Shown here: piece after piece, positions 22,177 through 34,400 of the stretch
Position numbering within the stretch: the first letter of the stretch is position 1
Layout: the number at the start of each line of letters is the position of its first letter
NCBI GenBank assembly: GCA_028554795.2
Contig: CM068842.1
Span: 25,392,590 to 25,456,589 of the forward strand
Direction: 5' to 3'
DNA from: Sinohyriopsis cumingii
Lineage: Eukaryota > Mollusca > Bivalvia > Unionida > Unionidae
Length of the DNA stretch: 64,000 nt
Notes under the pieces: model-generated
What the model saw: only the letters and a program-made list of their open reading frames with translations
Database searches by the model: none
What the model was told of the DNA's origin: nothing
Made by a program: the position numbers and the translations under genes

Positions 22177-22437
22177 TTAAGACACATAAGTTTGGGAATT
22201 GTGGGTGTTGAAGGACCCACTACTATTGCTTGCACTCAAACTGAGCATGCTTCCTCTAAAACCAGCATCATCATCATACGGCGATTCGTGAGTGGAGGCC
22301 TCTGCAATTTCCATAGCATCCATGCCCATTTGTAGTGTTTCATGGTCAAATTCATCCACTTCATGACTATGCTTTTCCAGCAACCTTCTATTCCGCTCCG
22401 CTCTTTCTGCTTGAAATTTGGCTCGCTCCTCCTCCAT
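22177..22437 (-). CDS. TAOK: TAOK terminal coding exon
   Basis: After the acceptor 'tctggtttag' it encodes [20 protein letters not shown], a helical end, then [16 protein letters not shown] and a Ser/Asn-rich tail [18 protein letters not shown] ending TYVS and TAA. This matches vertebrate 'NERTERIRSLLERQ...IEAFD'. The tail resembles the fly Tao C-terminus (GSMISLAHSNSSTSF), while the long Gly/Pro/Trp-rich tail of vertebrate TAOK1 is absent. It is open to the stop; 86 codons. Confidence 0.95.
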   Translation of the reverse strand: MEEERAKFQAERAERNRRLLEKHSHEVDEFDHETLQMGMDAMEIAEASTHESPYDDDAGFRGSMLSLSASNSSGSFNTHNSQTYVS

Positions 22438-25400
22438 CTAAACCAGAACATAAAATAATTTAGTTTCCATTTGTAACCTTAAATTTTTTTCAACAGAAAT
22501 TCAAATAGTCATAACTAGAATATTAACACTACTCAGATTACTCCCTTATTGCTTGTGTAAAGCATTCACATGTCAGTAATCTGGCATAACTGCAAACTCG
22601 AGCCCCAAATTTTGTCTCACAGTACTTCAAGGTTTTGGAGTTGAAATGTTTTCCAACTGAAGCAATCTAACACTTTACAAAGATAGATCTAAGGGGGCTT
22701 AAGCACCACCAGTTGTGCTGTAATATTAATTTTATTTCACTTTAATCCAACGACCATGAAATTACCTCAAGTCTCTAACTCTATCTTTGAAATCTGTAGC
22801 CCCAACAGTACGTCTAAGATATGGCAAAGCACTTTACTTCTAGCTGAATGTCAGGATTGCCCTGCCCATCTTGTCCTTTACTTACTGCCACCATCCTCCT
22901 CTATATGAATACTTATGCCATTTAATGCCCTTTGCCTGTGCCACTGAGCGCACACTCCTTGAGAATCTGAATTGTTTGTTGCCAAAGTAATCATCAATTT
23001 TGTAACTGCTGTTTAATCTATGGCCAATGATGTCTCTGAGCTTTTTATTTATATTAATCATATAGTCAATCAATACACTGATTCTCATCATCCAGATAGT
23101 ACAGCTTGTTTGCTAAACATAATAATAATTATGGGGCTATGGTTGGGAGGGTTTTTTAAGTAATGTCATTGGCAAGTAATCTTTGAGAAACAATTTACTT
23201 TAAACTTTGCTTTCTCCTTCAGATCTGTTCCCCGATCACATTAACTTTAGCAGAATAGGTAACAGGAGGAGGGAATGCTAAGCATCAGACCACTAGAGAA
23301 ATATGGCTGGATTCCTGAAGTGAACAATAACTTGTTCTCCTTACTGATAAGGAACACAACCAAAGTCCCATTATTGTGACCCCTATCTGGTTAAGAGGAT
23401 GAGTATGAAATCTGTTTACCAACAAAATTTCAATGGTGAATGCAGTGAAGCTAATAGGCCATGCTGACTCTTAACTGGCTCTGGTGGTTATCTGGGCTAC
23501 CAACACAACTCCCACCCAATCCCAAGTTTGTCTTTGCATGCCAGCCAGCTGCTTCTATTATGTCTCATCAAAATGTTGCATTCGAGTTTGAGGCTCACAG
23601 AGATTGCTCTAATCTCATAAGCTGAAATCTTCATGAGGCAACTCTGATCTTGTGATATTTCAGATATGCTGAGCATATAACCTCCTCTTGCCACAAAGAC
23701 AGGGCTTGAGGAGTGACATTCTCTAGCCACAAAGACAGGGCTTGAGGAGTGATATCCTCTAGCCACAAAGACAGGGCTTGAGGAGTGATATCCTCTAGCC
23801 ACAAAGACAGGGCTTGAGGAGTGATATCCTCTAGCCACAAAGACAGGGCTTGAGGAGTGATATCCTGCTTTCCATTTTCACCAGAAGAGTTGTTTGTGCA
23901 TGCCACAACTGCTCCCCCTCCCCATGCATTTCAAGTAGTGTTTTAGGGTGCAAACAAGGTCTTGCATGACTGCTGTCTTCAACTTGTCTATTGAGGAGAC
24001 TAAGTATATGACAACACTTTGACAACTGATGGTAGGCTCCTTTTGGTCCCTGGTTGTGTCAAGAGAACCACCGAGCCATGTGATATGAATTGATGATAGC
24101 CTGGATTATCTAAATGGGCATGTAAGTCACTCACCCTGCATACTGAGGCTAAGTCTATCTGGAAACACTGTGTATGACAGTGCTTCAGTGAAGTGTGGGC
24201 TAAAGGCTCAAACTTGTTTGAATTGAGCCATGTTAGAACCCAGGACAGATTCCATTTAGAAAATAGGCTGAATGATTTTAGCCAATGCAAATCAAAATTA
24301 GCCAACAAATCTGACAGGTCTTTATAATGTGTCTGCCATGATGTCTGAAAGCATCAGAGATCACTGATTTGTAGCCTTTGATAATAATTGGAGCCAACTT
24401 ATTCTCCTTGACAAGCCAGAGAAAAGTCGTTTAGCTGGGAAACTGAAGCACTCAAATGGAAGATGTTATTGATTTGCCACCATTCCCTGAACACCTGCCA
24501 TTTCCAACATAAGCTTTTAGAGTGGAGGGCCCTCTTGCTTACGAGATTCTCTCCGCAATAAGTTTACATTGTTCCACAAGGCTGTCTGGACAAGGTTACT
24601 GCGTGAAGAATAAGATGTTCTAGGCATAGGTAGCACACTTGTGATGATGGTTGCTTGAGAAGATTCAGCCTCTCCAGAATTTTCCTGGGTAGATCGCTAG
24701 ATCTAGTAGTTCTGTGACCCAAGACTTTTGTCTGAGATGGGCAATCAGAAACATTTTGCAGTTCTTTCCTAGTAATTTATGGATTATTTTTGGCACCAAG
24801 GCTGTGGGAGGTTAGGCAAAGGTTCAGAACCCTTCCCAGTTTAATGACACTGCATCCACAACCCATCCTTCTGGGTCTGGAACTGGCAAGATGATGGTGG
24901 GCAACATGTAATTCCACCTTGGCGCAAACAGGTCTATTGTCAGACACCCCAAAGTGGTCATATCAGAAGAGAGACTGATAAGAGGAGAGACCGTTCATTG
25001 CTAATGACTTGACCTTTCCTGGAAAGAGTGTCTGCCAGGACACCGGGTCTGCCAGGAAGATGTCAGATATGTACATTGATGTCGAGTTCTTCATACCAAC
25101 AAAGAAACTGACAAATCAGAACACGCAGATTGGGTGATTTGGTGCTCCCTTGTTCGAGGAGGAAAGTCACCACTACAGTGTTGTCCAACATAATGGGGAC
25201 CATTTTTCTTGAGCGATGAATCTTCCAGAAATGGAAGGTGATGATGACAGCCAACATTTCTAGAAGGTTGATGTGGATAGACTCATTCCCTGGCTCCCAC
25301 GTGCCACAGGGCTGATATCGAAGCCCAAGGCTAGGACTTTGATAAAACATGCTGCAGTAAGTAAACAAAAGGAAGTCTGTGAAGCTGGGTGGACAGGAAC

Positions 25401-28400
25401 ATCAAAATATGTGTCAATCAGATCAAGACTGACGACATATCTATCCTTTCTGTGGGACAGATGGATTATCATGCTGAATTTTCACCAGCAGAATATACTG
25501 ACAGAGGTGACTCAGGCTGATGATTGGTCTTAACTTCCTGTTGGCTTTCTGAATGAGAAAAAGTCATGAATAAAAACCCTGGAGATTGTGCTTTGTTAGG
25601 CTGGCTATGGGTGGTGGTGTTAACTGGAGGCTTAAAGGGAGAGAAAATTGGTTTCCTGCCTCCGTATTATTTCTATCTCCAAGTCTGATGAGATTGTTGT
25701 CTTCAGGTATTGGGCTTGAATCTATACAGAGTCCTTCCCTGTAAAGATCCCCTATTCCTATTCCACCTATCATCCCTCTTTTAATGGCTTTGACCAAGTG
25801 CTTTAAAAATGCTGCAGATTATATCAATCAGTTACCCATTGGTCAACAATAATGCTAGTTCACATTTAACAATATGCATCAATCTGCTAGGTAGAAAATT
25901 TGAAATACAGTGCAAAAGTAGTGTTAACTGGGTAATCTATTTACCTTTTGTTCAAGGAGTGCCCTGCGTAACGAAACTCTTTCCTCCAGCTGTTTGCGTT
26001 CACGCTGATGCTGAGCTTCAGCCTGCATTTTGATTTTACTCTGGTATGCCATCAGTAACTCTAACTCCTGCTGAAGTCTCTGTTTTAACTCCTGCTCCTC
26101 AGAGAGTTGGCTGTCATCCAGTCTCATCTAAATACACAGAATAACATGCCATGATTTAAAGGGTTCCAAAAAGCCAAGTCCAGAACAACTTATTACTTGT
26201 TTTAAATGTAATTAAATATTTTTGGTCAAAATTCAATTTCCATATTCATTGCTGACAAGAGTTGGCCAAAACTCTCAAGTGAAATAAGTGTGTTTTCTTT
26301 AACCATATCCAAGTTTCTCAATCATTTTCCTTGCATAGGAGTGGTTTAGACATACATACCCAGTACAGAAAGACAAACACAAATGTTAACAATTTTCATA
26401 CCAGTACAAATGGATGGACAAATCAAACACTAGCATCAGACAGATGGAAGGACAAATAATATCGAAAATCTTATATCCTGGTAATTTAGATCATTTGCTT
26501 AGTTAATACAGAAGAATTTTTCACTCTTGTAATGCATCATTTCCTGAGCCACAGAAAATTTCAGCAAACCCTTTATCAAGACTCTATGGTCTTAAACTAA
26601 GTAGCAGAAAGAAAGAAAGAAAAAAACTTAATAATTATAAAAATGAAAATTTAAGAGGAACTTACAGTACCATGAATTAAATCCAAAATAACCCTTAAAA
26701 AATGTTAGTCACAAGTCCAAAAGAAATGAGTGTTCTGAATGAATTCGAAGTCTTCAAATGTGCTGATGTGCCAAATCTTGATATATCACAATGGCACTGT
26801 CTGGAACTTCCTTGAATAATTTCACAATAATCCCAGAATAATATTTTAGTTGAGAGGTATTAAGAATGTTGTAATTCCAATAAATAATCCAAACAAACGT
26901 TTCTGCTCAAATTATATCTAAGTACAACAATAAACATATCTGCAGTCTGATATTAAAACAAAAACACAGGAAATAAGAATGAATTGATTGATCAAATCTC
27001 GTCCTTATATTCACCGTCACAGCTCATCACTGCAATATTTTCGAACTCGATCCATGTAGCAATTCTTTTCTTAATGACATTTTTCATAATACCTCATGTT
27101 GCAACAGAACCTACATGACTCAATCATCCAGTGGGAAATCACTGCAAACTTGCACACAGGTTCATTATTATGATTAATTTTATAACTTGAAAATACCTGT
27201 TTATAAATCATATGCAATCTACAGGTATACACCAAAAGTATATGAGACAACACAGATATACATAACATGTTGAAAAATGTTCTTGTCTTGCAACATTTTT
27301 TCTTGTACAACTTTTTATAAAATATTGAAAAGGTGTACAAATAAACTGTCTTGTATAGAAAATATAAGAAACTTAATCTCCCTGCCTAAAGCAGTAATAC
27401 TTGCACATGACATGCCCACAGATGATCATGTCTAAACAGACACAGATATTTAACTTCGTAAACAAGCCATTACTGCCTTACACCCTCATGCTCGCTGTCA
27501 AATGTTCAATGGGTGAACTATATTTGGTACTATTTTCAAAACATTTGTTTTCACTTTGGCAACTTGAAACATGATAATTTACTTTTTGTTCCTGGAATAT
27601 CAAAATAGCGGTAAGTACTGCCAGCTGAAATTGTACCTGCAATATATAACGATATATGGGACTATTGCAATATGTATTGATGTGTATTGATCCTAGTGGT
27701 GAAACAACACACCTATGTTGCATATAGATATGATTCATGATACACAGCTGATCACATGGCACTATCGACATAAATATCAACTTGGAGTTTTCATCTTTCG
27801 AGGATCTGTCAGTATTAGGGTGTTGCCATTTTATTTCATGTCTTCACTTAAATTTGGAAGGCGTTATGGTTTTATCTTCAAAACAGAAATCGTGCAATTT
27901 CCTTTTGCAAGGAAAATCTTATCCAGAACAAGTTCGAGCGCGGAAGCATAGATGAATAACAACCATATCCATGATATTGTACTTACTGCATATGCAAAAC
28001 AACTCCTATAGTCACATGCACTTATTTCTCTCACTGAAAAAGGAAATAATTGACAACACCACTCACCTTTTATACATTAACAAGATGGCTGTTAACTCCT
28101 GCAGTCTGGAATCTGGTCACTAACCAATTCTTTGCTAAATTTTTGGTATTCTGTTGCCATGGTCAGTTGCTGATTACATATATCACTGTCAAAGGAGACA
28201 TTCCAAACTCGTTCCTATTGTATGACTTAAATACTTTATAGATCACTGAATAGTCACATTTGCAAGAAGCTTATCTGTTGCTTTGTATCTATTTAGATCA
28301 CGTTTTGATGCAAAGGTTTCTGTGTGTTATGCAGTGAATAAGCTACCGTTAGTTCTGATTGGTGCCTACTCTTTTACCCTGGACTTTAGCAAACAATAAC

Positions 28401-31400
28401 AGTCAATCAAAATTGAATGTAACATATTTCAAAGAGTGACACACCAGAAGTGTAGACTTTAAAAAATCCAAATGAACAAGATATGAAGCAAAAGCTTTAC
28501 ATAAAAGTGGTTATGAAATGATCAGTAATCTATTTAAATTATACAAGAACAAGTCTGCAAAGGTCTCCCTTACTTTGATATATGTTATCAGTGGTTGAAC
28601 ATGCTTATGGGAAAAAAAATTAAGCATAAAATTTTGGGGGATTGGGTTGGGTTTCAAATCATGTTAATCACCTTGTGTTAATTTGTAGAAGGTGAGTGGG
28701 TGTTGTCAGTATTTTTTTCATCTGACAGAAGTAAGTACATATGCCTGCGCTAGCCACCTCAGAAGAATTTTCAACTTAAAGAATCAAAAGGCAAACAACT
28801 AATAATTATTCACGACTGATGAAGATTAAAATAGCATAGGATAAAAAAAATTGTATCAATTCTTCACCTTTTGCATTGATATGGGTATCAACAAGTAAAA
28901 AGTATCGATGCATCGATATATCAATCAATCACTTCACTCCTAATCGCTATCAAGCTTAACATTATGAGAACCAATGTAACAATGTGTCATCTTGATTTTC
29001 TGGATCTGCAAATTTTATTATAATATTCCAACCATGTTCTCAATGTTGGAGAAAAATGAGAAAGGATTGTGTCTGTTTATGTTCAAGTTAAAGAGAGATC
29101 ACGGCTAATCAAGACAAGTTAAAATATGGATATGGAAGATACAATTACACCACTACATTAGATTCATAATTATGTTAAAGATTTACAGTTGGCGTGATGA
29201 ATTGGTTAATCAATCAATCAATACATGTTCTAAAATCAATTATCAATATAGTTTATCAACATTTAAGGAAAACATTTCACATCCATTAAAATGACTCTTT
29301 TACATGAAGTTTAGTACTACATTTGCTTCATCCTAATCACACAAAATTGACACAAGATAGTCAACGTAATTATTTTTAAGAATACAAAATATCTATGATA
29401 GTATTTCATTTTGTAGTCACATTATCTGACAGCAAGAGAAGATAATGGAGATTATTAGGATGTACATAAAATAATTATGTTCTCAATCAATAAAAGGGAA
29501 TTCCGTTCAGTTCTGACCCGACTCTTGCCTGGTGTACATTTTCTTTCAGCTTCTTTCATTGCTGACATATGATACCTGCAACAGCTGCTTACAATAAAAT
29601 CCAATCAAGAATCCAATACACATTATATATTATTGAAATCAAGTACACTTGCTGGATTTATTTCAGAAAAATGTAAGAAACTTTTTCTGCTTGATTCAAC
29701 CACAGCGGATGAAAGAAGGTTATGTAGCAAAGTGGTAAGCTGCACATATCACAGCAGCTGATTCAGGCTGATCCAGCAGTTGGAATTGAACTCGGATTCT
29801 TCTGGGTCATTGGTTTAATGCCTTAACCACCAAGTCAATGAAGCTTTCGAAGAGACGTGGTCTTATATTGTGCTGGCAGAACATGGTCACCCTATCCATT
29901 CAAAATCATAAGTAAATCATGAATTGCTGATCCTGACCTGTGTGATCATTATGACAGCGGATCTGAGTCTATTCTGTATGCAGGTAAAAGAGTATTATAC
30001 AGACCCTGAGTCTATTCTGTATGCAGGTAAAAGAGTGTATTATACAGACCCTGAGTCTATTCTGTATGCAGGTAAAAGAGTGTATTACACAGACCCTGAG
30101 TCTATTCTGTATGCAGGTAAAAGAGTGTATTATACAGACCCTGAGTCTATTCTGTATGCAGGTAAAAGAGTGTATTATACAGACCCTGTGAGAGTTATGT
30201 ACATAAAATTGAATGCACCTGAAATTGATTCTTTTTGCAGTTGCATTTAAATCAACCATCTAATAATTTACTCTTTAACTGGTCATGAGTTCAGCATTTT
30301 TCATTTACATTTGTTTAAGAAATAGACTAAAAATGCATTTACAAATGTTTTAAGCATTTCTGTGACTAAAAAAGAGAAGTAATTTGGAAATAATCATAAT
30401 TCTCATTTATAATAACTAATCTGTATCCAGCAGAGGTGAACAATCACTTTAGAATCACAGTTTAAACATTTTTCTGGCAATGATTTTCAATGTTTGTCAT
30501 GAAGGAAAATAATTTACTTCAATATTTTAATGAAAGTGTTACTACCAAGTGTGACATCATTAGCAAAAAATGGCAGTGAGCTTAAAGTATTTAGTGGCAA
30601 TCAGGAATTTTATACTGGAGTATAGTTTTGGATGGTATTTACGCAAAACTGATCAAAAATCCTACTTTATTCATTACTTATGAGTTATTGTTGATCTTTC
30701 AGCCATTACTACTTTTTCTAAGCAGTGTATATCATTTATCATTCAGTAATTTTGGATTCTGCTTAACTTTAATTTAGTGCTGTCTTCCTTTTCCTTTTCA
30801 TTTGAATTTCATAGGAATACATAAATATTTCACAAGTCAATGCACCATTTATTTTTCTCCAAAAATAGATCTAACAATACACACAGTACAGAGTAACAAA
30901 CACAGACAAACTCATTACAAAAAAAGCACAACCCAAGTTAGACATGCACTCTGCTCAAAACACAGAAGAAAAAAAATGTTTTCTGCACCAGACATTTTTT
31001 CTTTTTAAAGATTTCTTACATTTTGTTGCTGAAGCATCTCTGCTATACTCTGTTCATACTGTTCTCCCAATATAGCTAATTTCCTCATTTGCTCTTCTTT
31101 CAGTTTTTTCACCACACTCTTCTGTTCAATCTTTGGTGTATTCTGCAATATATGTTCCTTCAAAGCTTTATATTGCCGTTGTTGTGTCTTCACTGCTTCA
31201 TGGAATTGCCGACGAATTTGTAACTCTTTTTGCTGCATGAGAGAAAATTAAGCATACAATTAGAGTGAAACGTCTCTCTGAATTTACAAATATTTACTCT
31301 GAGGATTTTGAAGCTAAATCCTATCTTTTACAAATAATAAGCCACTTGCAATGATAGAGATTTGAAACATCAAAGGAGTCACTTCAATGATATGGTTTAA

Positions 31401-34400
31401 TATCAGTGAGACAATGGCCAGCTGTATATGAAAACTACCGATCAGTAGAATGTTCGCCGATTGATTGGTTTTAAAGGCACTTCTGACACATTACCGTGTG
31501 TATCACACAGAGGGGATGGGACTCTTAACCCTTTACCTCAAGTAAGCGTCTTTGGACGCCTCAACTCCATTCGCATGGAAGCGCCTTTTGATGCCTCTTT
31601 TCAATTTGCATACAAGCGCCTATTGACGCCTCTGCACCATTCTCCTGGAAGCGCCTTTTGATGCCTGCTTTAAATATCAGCCATTTTGAGTGGGTTTTCA
31701 TAGTGCCACCTTCAGGGAAAACCTGCTATTAGATACTACATTCATTTCTGTGACTGACCATTGGGTTGTGGTCACTGTTTATGCTCTGGTGGAAATCTGC
31801 TATTTAAAGTAACTGGGTTGTATTCTCCACTCTCCATAATGGAGGCTGAGGATTTCGTTCAGTACTTGAGTTTTCACGATTAGAATCACGACTATAAAAG
31901 CTTCAGTAACTTAGGTATAGGCTCTGATATTGATGTAGGCAGCAATTAGATTTTATAAATGATCAAATTCAGACGATTTAGTGATGTAGATGCAAAGAAC
32001 TTTTGAGTATGAAAAATGGCAGTTACGTCTGGTCACATGGCTTCACTGACTTGATGATGAACGAGTTCTCTCATGATTTTAAACCACATAAAAAATTCTT
32101 CTGTCAAAAAAAATTACACAGCTATAGCAATCAGACTTTACTCTTAAATTTTTCCATGCATAATAGATGTGTACCAAAAATGTAAAATTGCTGTTAAACG
32201 TAACATACACTACACTGCTTAACAGTTAACAGGCAGTCCTATGTATATGGAGTTGAATAGGTAACATGTGTTCTTATTATAGCGCACTGCACTGGGTAAT
32301 TTTGCTACATGTATATCGCGAGGCTAAAAAGCAATACACTCTATGAGGTAAAGGGTTAAATGTAGAAAACAGATTCTCATTGGTCCCACTAGCGTATCGA
32401 TATACAAATGCCTGTATATAAAGACTACCTGCTAATAAAAGACTATCCCAGGTCCAGACAGTTCTGTATGGTAACCAATATAATAACTTACAGTGGTCAA
32501 AAACAATTAAAGTATCCATGATACATATCTCCCCATCATTACAGAGATGGGGAATGTATACAAGAAAGATGAATGCTCAATACTAATACAAATTTTGTAC
32601 TAAAGAAATGTTCAGTAGTCCCATATCTTGATACAGACCTACTTACCAAATCTGATACAAACAGAAATAAAGTCTCTCAAGTGGTATTAAGTTCATCCAA
32701 TCGGATGCAAAATTACTTTATAATTATGTGTAGATCTTGCTCATGGAGAAAGACCACATGATATCCTGATGATACAAGCATATTTACAAAATCGGATAAA
32801 TACCTGATTATGAAATGGCACAAGTGTTAACAAGCTCAGCCAATCAGAAACATCACCTTATTAAATGTGTGGATCACGCTTACAACTGAGATCTTAAGGA
32901 CTTCAGTTTGCAGGTATTTATCAAGCCGAATGCAAGATCGTCTTCATGTAAGAATGAATTTTAAGAATAATCCAAATCACATATGAAATTGTCTTCAATA
33001 GTGACATCAAACTCCACAAATCAGTTGCAAGAAAGTCCTTATGCAAAGTTTAAACAAAATCAAATCAGAAATATGGTCTCCACAGTAACAACAAGCTCAG
33101 TCAGCCAGATACAAATGACCTCTTCAATATGCATGACTCTTGCTCACTGCAAAACCTGTCTGAGATTTTGACAATATAAGCTAATATTCCAAGTTTGATC
33201 AAAATAATTGGATTAGAAATGATTCTACAGAGTGGTAAGCAGCTCAGCCAACCAAGTGCAAGATCACCTCATTAAAATGCACAGATCTTGCTCATTATCA
33301 AACTTGTCCAAGACCTTGATGATACAAGCCCATATTCAAAATTTGGTCCAAATCATATCAGAAATATATCAATCAGATGCGAGATATACGATGATCACAA
33401 AACTGGTCATCTGGATCAAGACATGGATGACAGAATTACACAGACTTAGTGCTGTACATGATGTTTGCTTGTTGTTATAAAAAAACCAATTAAGTCTGTA
33501 AATTCTCAAATGAATACGAGCAGTGCTCAACTTTTCTTATTAACACTGGGATAGTAATTATGCAATAATTATGTAATTTTTTGTTTTGGTTTATTCTCCA
33601 CTGCCCCTTATTTCTTCCATTTCTTTTGCCATCCACTGAGTGAATGCTTTGACATCATCTGTGCTAATGCAAAAGGCCCAATTCCAACAACTTACTTCTC
33701 TCTCTTCATTATTTTCCAGCTTTATTCAAGTGCTAATCATTCACAAAAGGTAAAGAGACTCTTGCAAGTCAGTTCATACACCTAAATACTTGCATCAACT
33801 TTACCAAGTAATCTTTATATATTAGAAATTTTATAAGTTTTTGTCTTAGCAAATAGGATGTGCTGGACCTTTCCATATTGTGGCATAACAAAAATCTAGA
33901 TGCTATGAAAACTCTTCTACACATATATTCACAAGTATGCAGTAAATAATTTTATAGAAGATTGTACAGGTGATGTTTTTTGCAACAGCTACAGCTACAG
34001 CTATTCTTTGTTGACTCCCTTACAGGGTTGGCCTTATACAATGCCCTTTACACACCAAAAGTTTGACAGAAAAATTCCATACTTAACTTATGTGAGCATT
34101 TTGAAATCTTTGAAGAAAAGATCCTCAATAATACTTTCAAATCATTTTGTAAGTGCTTAATATAGTAAATGCTGCAAAATAAGGCCCAAAACTTAAAAAG
34201 ACTATATATAGCTAATGGGAATACCAATTCTTCAAAAGCTTTTTATTTCTAAGTAATACACTGCAGCATCTACTAATCTGTTTCTACTATTTGCATCTAC
34301 AAGTAATTCAATAATATATCTGGGAAAATATAGTCAGCCATTTTCAACATCAAAAATTTCTTGAAGGCTGCCTTATGAGGTCAAATCAGTACCATTTTCA

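Larger units (their letters stand above)
22438..25944 (-). other. TAOK last intron
   Basis: The intron holds the 36-bp minisatellite (23686-23866), the DIRS-like fossil (supported at 25063-25565, perhaps extending toward 24.0 kb), and otherwise CpG-poor sequence without exons. Confidence 0.6.
26128..31019 (-). other. TAOK intron
   Basis: It holds a tRNA-like SINE fragment (29700-29850), the 45-bp minisatellite (29965-30187) and a CpG-richer patch at about 27.43-27.96 kb that no recognised element explains. No exon recognised in 26130-29700 or 30190-31019. Confidence 0.5.

Noticed and set aside
23497-23906. Repetitive 91- and 113-residue frames as a repeat protein
   Set aside because: Explained by a 36-bp minisatellite; no start context, splice sites or extension beyond the array.
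29760-29830. Possible Ser/Leu tRNA gene on the minus strand
   Set aside because: Internal promoter boxes only; no acceptor stem pairing. Judged a SINE head.
29924-30259. 108-residue plus and 96-residue minus frames
   Set aside because: Both are products of a 45-bp tandem repeat.
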